From NCBI GenBank assembly GCA_029251525.1, contig JAQXDE010000035.1:124001-188000 (forward strand): a stretch of 64,000 nucleotides of DNA, in the 5' to 3' direction. This stretch comes from Saprospiraceae bacterium. GTDB taxonomy: Bacteria; Bacteroidota; Bacteroidia; Chitinophagales; Saprospiraceae. Each line of letters starts with the position of its first letter. Positions within the stretch are counted from its first letter, which is position 1. Below, in pieces: positions 44,118 to 53,572 of this stretch. Both the position numbers and the translations under genes were made by a program. The notes beneath the pieces are model-generated. The model worked only from the letters and a program-made list of their open reading frames with translations. It was not told where the DNA came from and did no database searches.

Positions 44118-46715
44118 ATGAAAAATATACAGATGCGATTTTTACAGACCCTAATATTTTTATTTATTCTTTGTTTCATAACATCTTGTATTGAAACTAA
44201 ATCTTCCAACTCTGATTTAAAAAGCAGAATTCAACAAAAACATGAACCTAGTGATGAGTTCTTCTTGCAAAGAATGGGACCTGATGGACATTTTGCACTG
44301 GATGCATATTCTAATGCCTTAAATGGGATCAATCAGCAAACTTTAACAAGAACCATCAATGGATTTGATAATGAATGGACTACTCAAGGACCTGGTAACA
44401 TAGGGGCACGAATCAATACAGTCAAGGTAAATCCAACTAATGAGAATATTATATTTGTCGGTTTTTCAGATGGTGGAGTGTTTAAAACAACGGATGGTGG
44501 AGTGACTTGGAATCCTATTTTTGACGAACAAGCTTTTCTCTCTATTGGCGATATAGAATTGGATCCTCAAAATCCAGAAATTGTATATGTTGGAACAGGC
44601 GATTTGAATGTTTCAGGTTACCCTTTTATTGGCGATGGACTTCATAGAAGTATTGATGGTGGAGTAACTTGGGCTAATATAGGATTAGAAGAAACTCGGA
44701 TTATTTCAAAAATTATTATTGATCCTACTAATTCCAACAATATATTTACGGCTACTATGGGGTTGCCATTTCAGAGAGGAAGTGATAGAGGCGTTTATCG
44801 TTCTAATGATAATGGAAATACCTGGGAACAGGTTCTTTTTATTAGTGATTCAACCGGAGTTTCTGAGATGGTAATGGACCCTAATAATCCTCAAGTTTTG
44901 TATGCTGTGGGTTGGGATCGAATTCGAAATAATTTTGAGTCTTTAATTAAAGGAGAAGGAGCGAAGGTTTATAAAACGATAGATGGTGGAGACACTTGGA
45001 ATGTCTTAGAAGGTGGATTGCCAAATGATATTGATCATTCAAGAATGGGAATTACGATTTGTGAAAGTAATCCTAGTGTCCTTTATGTTCAGTATGTTGC
45101 GGCTAGTGGTTATCAATTAGAAGCAATCTACAAAACAGAGGATGCAGGTATTAGCTGGGATACTATCCCAATTGATGAAGATATAAACGGATTGAGTGGA
45201 AACGCAATGGGAGGATTTGGTTGGTATTTTGGTAAAATAAGAGTCAATCCAAATGATCCAAATGATATCTATTTGCTTGGTGTAGACCTTTGGAGAACAG
45301 TTAATGGGGGAGAAAATTGGAGTCTTGCCACTCCACCATGGTGGTATTATGATGTTCATGCTGACAAACATGACTTGACTTTTTTAAATAACGGAGGAGT
45401 ATTGTTAGGTACAGATGGTGGATTATACAGATATAATGCAAATAATGATCTTTGGGAAGATATAGAAAATATTCCTACTACTCAGTTCTATCGAGTGGCT
45501 TATAATCCCCACCAATCCGATATATATTATGGGGGTGCACAAGATAATGGGTCAATGGGAGGAAATGAAGATGAGATAAATAATTGGGCAAGAATTTTTG
45601 GAGGTGATGGATTTCAAATGGCCTTTGATCCGGATAATTCTGATCGATTTTTTGTAGAAACCCAAAGGGGTAATATTGGTGTAACATTAGATGGAGGAAT
45701 TAGTTATGATAGTGGTAACAATGGAATTGATGATTCTGATCGAAGGAATTGGGATATGCCATACATAATCAGTCCTCATACTTCTCAGATACTATATACT
45801 GGGACATATCGTGTATATTATGGAGAAGGAGATATACCTGAATGGAATCCAATAAGTGAAGATCTGACTGATGGGGCAGATGCCAATAGTCGTTATAATA
45901 ATATAACTGCAATTGATGAATCTCCAATTGAAGAGGGTTTATTATATGCCGGAACTGGTGATGGGAATGTTTGGAGAGGAGATAATGTTGGTACAACTTG
46001 GACTTCTATATCTGATGGTTTACCAGACCAATATGTTACGGATGTAATAGGTTCACCGTCAGATGTTAACGTTGCGTATGTTACTTATTCAGGATATCGA
46101 GATAATGACTTTTTACCTCGAATCTTCAAATCAGAGAATCAAGGTGGAACTTGGGAGGATATATCTAGTGATCTTCCTGATTTGGCGATTAACGAATTGT
46201 TAATTGTTCCAGAAACGGGTGATTCAGTCATGTTTGTTGCAACTGATGGAGGTGTTTATGGAACAGTCACAGCTGGTACTTCATGGGAAAGGCTTGGAAC
46301 GAATATGCCAATTATTACTGTTTATGATCTAGTTATAAACGAAGATAAAAATGAGTTGGTAGCTGGTACATTTGCTCGTTCGATTATGACATATCCTTTA
46401 GATTCTATTTTCGCAATGGAAGATACCATTATGGTTTCCAATAGTAGCCCAAAAAGGTGGGAAGATTCAGGAATTAAAATAATTCCAACTATTGCTACCC
46501 ATTATACTCGTGTCAAAATTGAAAATACGGAACCAAATCGAAATGCTGAATTGATAGTCATTTCAATAGATGGTAAATTAATGTATCAAGCATCGAAACT
46601 TTCAGGCAATGAAATTATTCATGATTTAGATATTTCAAATTATCCTACGGGGCAGTATTTTGTTAAGGTCAAAATAAGACATAAGGTGATGAGTTCAGCA
46701 TTCGTCAAACAATAA
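44118..46715 (+). CDS. Sortilin/BNR beta-propeller protein with T9SS domain
   Basis: This 865-residue protein starts with a hydrophobic signal that has a lipobox-like end (FITSC, about residue 24). It is built of BNR/Asp-box propeller repeats: SDGGVFKTTDGGVTWNP, SIDGGVTWANIG, NDNGNTWEQ, TIDGGDTWNV, TEDAGISWDT and more, as in VPS10/sortilin-like and GH74-like folds. The last ~80 residues are a T9SS type A sorting domain (GKLMYQASKL, ending SSAFVKQ). It should be exported to the surface or medium. Propellers of this kind bind or cleave glycans or proteins; no catalytic residues can be assigned. A lipobox together with a T9SS domain is odd; an ordinary signal peptide is possible. Confidence 0.82.
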   Translation: MKNIQMRFLQTLIFLFILCFITSCIETKSSNSDLKSRIQQKHEPSDEFFLQRMGPDGHFALDAYSNALNGINQQTLTRTINGFDNEWTTQGPGNIGARINTVKVNPTNENIIFVGFSDGGVFKTTDGGVTWNPIFDEQAFLSIGDIELDPQNPEIVYVGTGDLNVSGYPFIGDGLHRSIDGGVTWANIGLEETRIISKIIIDPTNSNNIFTATMGLPFQRGSDRGVYRSNDNGNTWEQVLFISDSTGVSEMVMDPNNPQVLYAVGWDRIRNNFESLIKGEGAKVYKTIDGGDTWNVLEGGLPNDIDHSRMGITICESNPSVLYVQYVAASGYQLEAIYKTEDAGISWDTIPIDEDINGLSGNAMGGFGWYFGKIRVNPNDPNDIYLLGVDLWRTVNGGENWSLATPPWWYYDVHADKHDLTFLNNGGVLLGTDGGLYRYNANNDLWEDIENIPTTQFYRVAYNPHQSDIYYGGAQDNGSMGGNEDEINNWARIFGGDGFQMAFDPDNSDRFFVETQRGNIGVTLDGGISYDSGNNGIDDSDRRNWDMPYIISPHTSQILYTGTYRVYYGEGDIPEWNPISEDLTDGADANSRYNNITAIDESPIEEGLLYAGTGDGNVWRGDNVGTTWTSISDGLPDQYVTDVIGSPSDVNVAYVTYSGYRDNDFLPRIFKSENQGGTWEDISSDLPDLAINELLIVPETGDSVMFVATDGGVYGTVTAGTSWERLGTNMPIITVYDLVINEDKNELVAGTFARSIMTYPLDSIFAMEDTIMVSNSSPKRWEDSGIKIIPTIATHYTRVKIENTEPNRNAELIVISIDGKLMYQASKLSGNEIIHDLDISNYPTGQYFVKVKIRHKVMSSAFVKQ

Positions 46716-47636
46716 ACAGTAACAATAAATAAATTTATAAATATGGTTGTCAGTACTTAAAGTACTGACAATCATATTTATTTTTCTAGGTGAAATAGAA
46801 TATTACATTTTGTATTTTTTTAAAATAGAAGACAAACCTTTAATAAATTATCTAGGCCATTATAAGATTATTGGTGAAGAAAATTTACTCTGATATTTAT
46901 AGGATAGATTGCAAATATATTTGATTGAGATGATAGAATAAATTGAAAGTAAAATATTACTAGTTAAGTATAAATCAGAATACAACAAATGTCCTAATAA
47001 GTACTTTTGTGCAGATATTGGGAATTGCCTAAGATTTTACTTGTTTTTATGTCGGGTTGATTATTTCATATTTTATTATTGGTAAAATATGAAATTACAG
47101 AACAACTTAGAATATAAGGTTGTATAATATTGATTCGAAAGAAATAAATGTTTAAGTGCCAATAGAAGGTCAACTAAATAATGATGATTTTGCTTTAGAA
47201 TTAGCTAAAGTTTGGGGCTCTAAAATATATTAAGTCATTAATGGTAAGAGAAGAAGCTGTTAGGATATATTTTGATGGGTGTTTGTAGATTTTGATGCTA
47301 AATCAGGAAAATTAGAATTAGAAACTATCCGAATAAGACCAGTTCTAGCAGAGATGGCTTAATTGCATCAGACAACAAATTGTGCTTTAATTTGGTATTC
47401 ATTGATATGTTGAATTCAATTACCGGAAAATTTTGCTCAAAAGGAGAGGGAATTTTTCAAAAGCGAGGATGATAATTTGCTATAAGTGGAATTGTTTTTC
47501 CTTTTGTTTTTTGTACATATTTAGTTGATGTTGGACATTGGATAATCAATAACCCTTATTTCTTTTAGCCTTAAAGGTTTTCAGTTTTTGATAAACTTTA
47601 GAGGATTTTGATTAATCTGAGTAATAACTTTTACAA
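46716..47636. other. Intergenic region with coding-like debris
   Basis: About 920 bases. After the terminator, 47155-47370 shows short peptide-like runs in two frames: GQLNNDDFALELAKVWGS, then after a frame change VDFDAKSGKLELETIRIRP. They are broken by stops, which suggests an old pseudogene of unknown family. The remainder is featureless. Confidence 0.35.
46739..46786 (+). terminator. Strong terminator of the first BNR gene
   Basis: AAATATGGTTGTCAGTACTT and AAGTACTGACAATCATATTT pair over 20 positions (one G-T) and are followed by a T-rich tail. Confidence 0.92.
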
Positions 47637-48716
47637 TCAAACTTTTACATTTCTATTTCTTAAATAAAAATCAGCTAACACCAAAGCTGCCATCGCCTCA
47701 ACAATCGGCACTGCTCTTGGAACCACACAAGGATCATGTCGTCCTTTTCCTTCTACAATAACATCATCTCCCGCTTCATTGATAGAATCTTGTTTTCGGA
47801 TAATTGTTGCAACAGGTTTGAATGCTGCTCGAAAAAATATGTCCATTCCATTCGAAATACCACCTTGAATTCCCCCAGAAAAGTTAGATTTAGTAATAGT
47901 CACTCCATCCTTTTTTCCAAATATATCATTATGTTCTGAGCCTTTCATTATAACACTATCAAAACCACTTCCATATTCAAAACCTTTGCAAGCGTTAATT
48001 GATAACATTGCTTTTCCGAGATCAGCATGTAATTTGTCAAATACTGGCTCGCCCAATCCAACTGGGCAACCTTTTACCACCGCTGAAACAATACCACCTA
48101 TTGTATCACCTTGTTTTTTTATTTTTTTTATCAAATCAATCATTTGTTCGGCTGCTTTTAGGTCTGGACATCGAACTGCAGTTTTTTCAATATTGGAAAA
48201 GTCAAATTTTCGATAATCACTAGAGACTGAAATTTTACCTACTTGACTTACAAAACCAGTTATTGATATTCCTTGTTTTTTTAATAGCAACTTTGCAATC
48301 GCACCAGCAGCAACTCGTGCAGCAGTTTCCCTAGCAGAACTTCTTCCGCCACCTCGATAATCTCGTAAACCATATTTCTTTTGATAAGTAAAGTCTGCAT
48401 GGGATGGACGAAATTTATCTGCAATATGCGAATAATCTTTGGACCGTTGATCTTGATTATAAATCACCATGGATATGGGAGTTCCAGTACTTTTTCCTTC
48501 AAAAATTCCTGATAGAATTTGTGCTTTATCTCCTTCTTTTCGTTGAGTTACAATAGCAGATTGCCCCGGTCTACGACGAGCCAATTCTCTTTGGATAAAG
48601 GTTTCATCTATTTCCAAACCAGCAGGGCAGCCATCAATGATAACTCCGATTGCTTTTCCATGAGATTCTCCAAAAGTGGTAATCTTAAATAATTGTCCAA
48701 ATGAATTTCCAGCCAC
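47637..48716 (-). CDS. aroC: Chorismate synthase
   Basis: The 359-residue protein, from a GTG start (GTG-GCT-GGA-AAT), reads [19 protein letters not shown], the signature N-terminus. It also has the FMN/substrate motifs [22 protein letters not shown] and the C-terminal [17 protein letters not shown]. It converts EPSP to chorismate using reduced FMN, the last step of the shikimate pathway. A longer frame begins with TTG at 48743, but that codon lies within a TACATTTG promoter box, which favours the GTG at 48716. No other aro gene is nearby. Confidence 0.95.
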   Translation of the reverse strand: MAGNSFGQLFKITTFGESHGKAIGVIIDGCPAGLEIDETFIQRELARRRPGQSAIVTQRKEGDKAQILSGIFEGKSTGTPISMVIYNQDQRSKDYSHIADKFRPSHADFTYQKKYGLRDYRGGGRSSARETAARVAAGAIAKLLLKKQGISITGFVSQVGKISVSSDYRKFDFSNIEKTAVRCPDLKAAEQMIDLIKKIKKQGDTIGGIVSAVVKGCPVGLGEPVFDKLHADLGKAMLSINACKGFEYGSGFDSVIMKGSEHNDIFGKKDGVTITKSNFSGGIQGGISNGMDIFFRAAFKPVATIIRKQDSINEAGDDVIVEGKGRHDPCVVPRAVPIVEAMAALVLADFYLRNRNVKV

Positions 48717-48740
48717 GTTGATTGCTTTTTTGGTGAAGTA

Positions 48741-48748
48741 CAAATGTA
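48741..48748 (-). promoter_or_regulatory. -7 element of aroC
   Basis: On the minus strand TACATTTG (TAnnTTTG) lies 25 bases before the proposed GTG start and overlaps the alternative TTG codon, deciding between the two starts. No good upstream TTTG was found. Confidence 0.55.
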
Positions 48749-48956
48749 GTGATTTTTGAGTTTTCAGAGAGAAGATGATTTTGATTATTTACGATAAGCC
48801 AGTTTTTCTATTTTAAGATAAAGACTTAGATAAGGGCGCGATAATTGCACTAAATACTCAGGTATGTAAATATTATAAAATCTAACATATCAAGTGAGGT
48901 TTTATAAAAAAATAGCACTATTTTGCAGCGTTTTTTGCCTATTTAATCCTCTACCC

Positions 48957-51900
48957 ATGAACAAAAAATTGTTAATTCTGCTTTTTGCAAATATTGCCGC
49001 TCTATTAGGTTGGATGATCTTTCAAAGTAGAAATTCTATCCAACCATCTACAACTCAAATCTCCATTGATCAAAAACAAGATAAAAAAGTTGAAGATTTT
49101 AGTGGAGCTGGAAAATCTTTAGATAGTTGGTCATATGCTCGCTCTTATCCTTTAGAAAAGATAAAGACTAATAGGTTTACTGAAAGTCATGAAATAAAAC
49201 AACGACTTTTGTCTGATATATCTTCTAACCGTTCTGATTGGGAGCCATTAGGCCCACAGAATTTTGCTGGTCGGATTTTAGCGATAACTGTTGATCCAAA
49301 TAACCCAAATACTCTTTATGCGGGAGCTGCAAGTGGAGGATTGTGGAAGTCAATTGATGATGGAGCCAACTGGAATTATCTTTCGACAGGTATGCCTGTT
49401 TTAGGTGTTTCAAGTATAGTGATTAACCCGGATAATTCTGACGAGATGTTTATTGGTACTGGAGAAGTTTATGGAGATTTTGATTCCAATGATGTAAATC
49501 CTAATCAAAATACTGGACAGGGATATACTATTCGATATAGAAGAGGAACGTATGGAATAGGAATTTTGGCAACGTTGGATGGAGGATTGACTTGGAACTA
49601 TAGTTTGGATTGGTCACAAGAGGAAGAATTAAAAGGGGTGAATTGCCTGGAGATTTCGGCATTTGATTCTGATGTTTTATATGCAGGAACCACAGATGGT
49701 CTTTTTCATTCAACAGATGGGGGAACTACTTGGAATAATATTTTGAATTTACCAAATGTTATGAGTTTGGCAATGCATCCAACAAACGAAGGAACTATGT
49801 TGGTTGGAGTTGGAGTATTCGGAAGTACGGGAAGTGCAGTTTATAGGAGTATAGATGGAATTAATTTTACACCAGTTGATTTGCCAGACTTTACTGGGAA
49901 AGCGAGAATGGATTTTTCAAAATCAGATCCAAATATTGCATTTGCAAGTCTAGGTAATTATGATGAAACCGTTGGCTTATTTCGTTCAGAAGATGGAGGT
50001 ATAAATTGGACTTTAGCGAATGACTATGATTATGCAAAATATCAGGGTTGGTATTCTCATGATGTTGCAATCAATCCTACTAATTCTTCAACAGTTTTAG
50101 CTGGGGGAATAAATGTTTACCGTTCGACAGATGAAGGGCAAACGTTAATTCCTGAGTCTGATTGGTTGCTTTGGAATTTATCTGCATTTCCGGTAGAAGG
50201 ACCAGAGCAATTACCTGGTGATTTTATTCACGCTGATATTCATGAAATTATTTATCACCCTAATGTTCCCAATAAAATTTATGTTGCCTCTGATGGTGGA
50301 GTTTTTAAAAGTGAAAATGATGGACTCGATTTCGTGAGTGCTAACTCAGGTTTGCAAACTGTTCAATTTTATCAAAAATTTTCTTCTTCACTTTTGGATC
50401 CTGATTTTGCGATAGGAGGTTTACAGGATAATGCAACAGCGGTTTATCGAGGGAGTTTAGCTTGGGAGAGAAAAATTGGAGGAGATGGATTTGGGACAGT
50501 CATCGATCCTAATAATGATCGAAAAGTTTGGGGATCATTGTACTATATGCATTTGTTCTATTCAGATGACAAAGCTGAAAATTTCAATAGTAATACTGGG
50601 GTTTTGCCAGGTTGCTCAGGTGTTGATCCGGCTTGTTATTCAAATTTTTCAGCTCCGATTTGTTTTGCTCCAAGTAGCACCAATCAAAGACTTTATGGTG
50701 CCTCTAATATTGTTTATACTATTGAAAATGGTACTACGCGAACAGCTACAAATGGAGGTAATCCATTAGATGGGAATAACCCTGTCAATTGTCTTGCAGC
50801 ATCTCCAACTGATCATAATTTAGTTTTTGCTGGGATAGCACCGTTGTATACTTCTCCAGCAAGAATGTTTAAATCTGAAAATGGTGGAGACTCCTGGACA
50901 GAAGTGACTAATGGTTTGCCTGATAGGTTTCCTATGGAGGTAATATTTGATCCTTGTGATAATAATGTGGTCTATACTGTTTTTGGAGGCTATGATTTGT
51001 TGTCACATGTATACAAATCAGAGGATAGAGGAGGTTCTTGGAGTACATTAGGTGAGGATTTACCTGATGTTCCTACTAACACAATTTTTATTGATCCTGA
51101 AAATACTCAGCATATTTATATTGGAAATGACATTGGTGTTTTCGTTTCAACAGATGGAGGTATTACTTGGATAACTTATTCAACTGGATTGCCAGATGCG
51201 TGCATGGTAATGTCTTTAAGTTATACTGCTGCCACACGGAAGTTGCGAGTAGCCACACATGGAAATGGAGTATACGAAACAGATCTTTTGCATGAACAAG
51301 AAATTTATTTAGCAAAAACAGGTCAGTTAGGAGAGTGGTATATAGATGATTTTGAAACTGATTTTGAAGACTTACCTAGTGATTGTATTTTTCAAAATTG
51401 TTTTTATTCAGTCAAAGATTTTGATGGAACAGAATGGCGAGGAAATAATTTGCGCGGATTTGTTTCAGATGATTTTGAGCAACCTGTTCTGAATACTGAA
51501 TGGTTTGTAAATTCTGGTGTTTGGGATGTACAGAATGGAGAGCTTTTACAAACAAACTCTTCTAGTCAAAATACTCAATTAAATATCAACTTAACTCAAA
51601 ATGATTCTACCTCATTTTTGTATCGATGGAAAATGAAATTTGAAGGGAATGGAGTAGATAGAAGCGCAGGTGTGCATATTTTTGCAGATGATTTATCACA
51701 GGATTTTAGAGGGAATTCTTACTTGATTAATTTTAATGAGGATGAGGATAAAGTACAGGTTTACAAAACAAATGCTATTGGAGATTATGAAATTTTGATA
51801 ATTGAAGATGTCACTATTACTTCAGATGATTGGCTGGATTGTAGTGTAGTTTATGAACCTGGAATTGGGCATATTTTAGTTTATTTAGGTGATCAAAGAG

Positions 51901-53396
51901 TCGTTAGTTTAGTTGATAATAATCCTTTGCAAAGTGGTAATGGGTTGTCTTTTAGAACAGAGGAGACTGTTGTCTCTTTTGATGATGTTTCAGTTTTTAA
52001 AGGGAGAGATTGTTCAGGGGTAGAAAATATAAGGGTTGCTATTGACGGGGATTGTCGTTATGAATCTCAAAATGATTCAACCTTTGTCTGTGGTATTCAA
52101 TCAATTGGTTTTTCCAATATACGAGGTTGGTCAAATCCAGATGAGACACAAGTTAAAATTGGAGAATACCCATTAACAATAGAGGGGATAATATTTACGG
52201 AGGATGATGAACCAGTTATGGATGTTGATATTTTAATCGATAGTGCCATTTCTTCTACAACCATAACTAATATTTCTGGTGAATATGATTTAGAGGTAGC
52301 TAGTGGAACTACATTTGAAGTTCGTCCTGAGAAATTAGATGGAGTAGATAATGGAGTAAACACGATTGATATGGTATTGATTAGAAAACATATCTTAGGC
52401 CTAGAATTTTTTGATTCACCGTATACTATGATAGCTGCTGATGTAACTAAAAATGGCTCGATTACCACTTTTGATTTGGTGAAAATAAGATTGTTGATCT
52501 TGAATTTTGAAACTGAGTTTGCTGGAAATACTTCATGGCGATTTGTTCCAAATGACTTTGTTTTCCCTGCACCAATTGATTTTTATAATTTTGATGAATC
52601 AATTGATATTTTTCAAATGACTACAAATAGGGATGAGTTAAATTTTGTAGGAGTGAAGGTTGGAGATGTGAATTCGAGTGCAACACTTTTCACTACAAAT
52701 ACCCCAGTTGAAACTCGGATAGATAAATATGTGTATCTATTGTTGGAAAATCAAAAATTAAATGTTGGTGAGAAAATTTTAGTTCCGTTCTATGCAAAAG
52801 ATTTCAAAGATATTTCTGGGTATCAAATGACTTTAAATTTTGATAAATCTTCTTTGAAGTTTTTGGAGACAAAATCAAATAAGAATAGAGATTTTCCTAA
52901 AGAATTTTTCGGGACAAATAATTTAGAAGAAGGATTGTTGTTGTTGAATTGGGTGTCTGGTGAAGCGGTTTCAGTTGAAGATGAAACTGAATTATTTACC
53001 GTGGTTTTTGAGGTTAAAAAAGGGAATACCCTAAAAGAAGTATTGAAATTAACTGATCAAGAATTACAAACAGAGGCTTATAATGGTCGAAATGACCAAT
53101 TAAGAATTAGATTAGAATTTTTTGAAGAAAAAGAAAATTCAATTTCTGAAGTCAGTTTTTCCCCAAATCCATTTTCTCAAAAAACGCTTTTGAATCTTCT
53201 AAGCGAAAAAGAGGAAGCTAGTAAAGTTATTTTTTATGATGAAGTAGGACAATTTTTAAAATCAGAAGAAATTAATTTGCAAAAAGGAATAAATTTAAAA
53301 GAGTTTGATTTTTCTAGTACTGGTTATGTAGGAGTTATTTTTTATCAAATCAGAAGTAAAAGTGGGATAGTAGTAGGCAAATTATTGAAATTGTAA
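48957..53396 (+). CDS. Giant BNR-propeller protein with dockerin-, cohesin-like and T9SS domains
   Basis: The ATG at 48957 (MNKKLLILLFANIAALLGW) is preferred to a GTG 63 bases upstream, because a TATTTTGCA promoter-like box lies between them. The 1479-residue protein has a signal or anchor, sortilin/BNR repeats (about 90-800: GPQNFAGRILAITVDPNN, GGLWKSIDDGANW, STDGGTTWNN, ENGGDSWTEV, STDGGITWIT) and a jelly-roll/LamG-like module (about 840-1030). A short CarboxypepD_reg-like segment (about 1070-1120) precedes a dockerin-like pair (NTIDMVLIRKHILGL and ITTFDLVKIRLLILN). A cohesin-like domain (about 1260-1400) and a T9SS domain (NPFSQKTLLNL) end it. It is probably a surface adhesin or degradative scaffold; its ligand is unknown. 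Confidence 0.8.
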   Translation: MNKKLLILLFANIAALLGWMIFQSRNSIQPSTTQISIDQKQDKKVEDFSGAGKSLDSWSYARSYPLEKIKTNRFTESHEIKQRLLSDISSNRSDWEPLGPQNFAGRILAITVDPNNPNTLYAGAASGGLWKSIDDGANWNYLSTGMPVLGVSSIVINPDNSDEMFIGTGEVYGDFDSNDVNPNQNTGQGYTIRYRRGTYGIGILATLDGGLTWNYSLDWSQEEELKGVNCLEISAFDSDVLYAGTTDGLFHSTDGGTTWNNILNLPNVMSLAMHPTNEGTMLVGVGVFGSTGSAVYRSIDGINFTPVDLPDFTGKARMDFSKSDPNIAFASLGNYDETVGLFRSEDGGINWTLANDYDYAKYQGWYSHDVAINPTNSSTVLAGGINVYRSTDEGQTLIPESDWLLWNLSAFPVEGPEQLPGDFIHADIHEIIYHPNVPNKIYVASDGGVFKSENDGLDFVSANSGLQTVQFYQKFSSSLLDPDFAIGGLQDNATAVYRGSLAWERKIGGDGFGTVIDPNNDRKVWGSLYYMHLFYSDDKAENFNSNTGVLPGCSGVDPACYSNFSAPICFAPSSTNQRLYGASNIVYTIENGTTRTATNGGNPLDGNNPVNCLAASPTDHNLVFAGIAPLYTSPARMFKSENGGDSWTEVTNGLPDRFPMEVIFDPCDNNVVYTVFGGYDLLSHVYKSEDRGGSWSTLGEDLPDVPTNTIFIDPENTQHIYIGNDIGVFVSTDGGITWITYSTGLPDACMVMSLSYTAATRKLRVATHGNGVYETDLLHEQEIYLAKTGQLGEWYIDDFETDFEDLPSDCIFQNCFYSVKDFDGTEWRGNNLRGFVSDDFEQPVLNTEWFVNSGVWDVQNGELLQTNSSSQNTQLNINLTQNDSTSFLYRWKMKFEGNGVDRSAGVHIFADDLSQDFRGNSYLINFNEDEDKVQVYKTNAIGDYEILIIEDVTITSDDWLDCSVVYEPGIGHILVYLGDQRVVSLVDNNPLQSGNGLSFRTEETVVSFDDVSVFKGRDCSGVENIRVAIDGDCRYESQNDSTFVCGIQSIGFSNIRGWSNPDETQVKIGEYPLTIEGIIFTEDDEPVMDVDILIDSAISSTTITNISGEYDLEVASGTTFEVRPEKLDGVDNGVNTIDMVLIRKHILGLEFFDSPYTMIAADVTKNGSITTFDLVKIRLLILNFETEFAGNTSWRFVPNDFVFPAPIDFYNFDESIDIFQMTTNRDELNFVGVKVGDVNSSATLFTTNTPVETRIDKYVYLLLENQKLNVGEKILVPFYAKDFKDISGYQMTLNFDKSSLKFLETKSNKNRDFPKEFFGTNNLEEGLLLLNWVSGEAVSVEDETELFTVVFEVKKGNTLKEVLKLTDQELQTEAYNGRNDQLRIRLEFFEEKENSISEVSFSPNPFSQKTLLNLLSEKEEASKVIFYDEVGQFLKSEEINLQKGINLKEFDFSSTGYVGVIFYQIRSKSGIVVGKLLKL

Positions 53397-53516
53397 TTTT
53401 CATGACCATAGTTTTTATAGATTAGATGCTTTGAAAATCTAATAATTTGTTTCAAGAAAATCTATGTTTCCTGTTTACTTACATGGTAGAAAAATAAAAG
53501 TGGAACTTTATCTTCG

Positions 53517-53524
53517 TACTTTTG
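53517..53524 (+). promoter_or_regulatory. -7 element of mutS2
   Basis: TACTTTTG (TAnnTTTG) lies 49 bases before the mutS2 ATG at 53573. An upstream TTTG at the right spacing is lacking. Confidence 0.45.
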
Positions 53525-53572
53525 TTGTATATTTTTTAGTTATAAATAAAATCAAAAATAGATTTGAGTATC

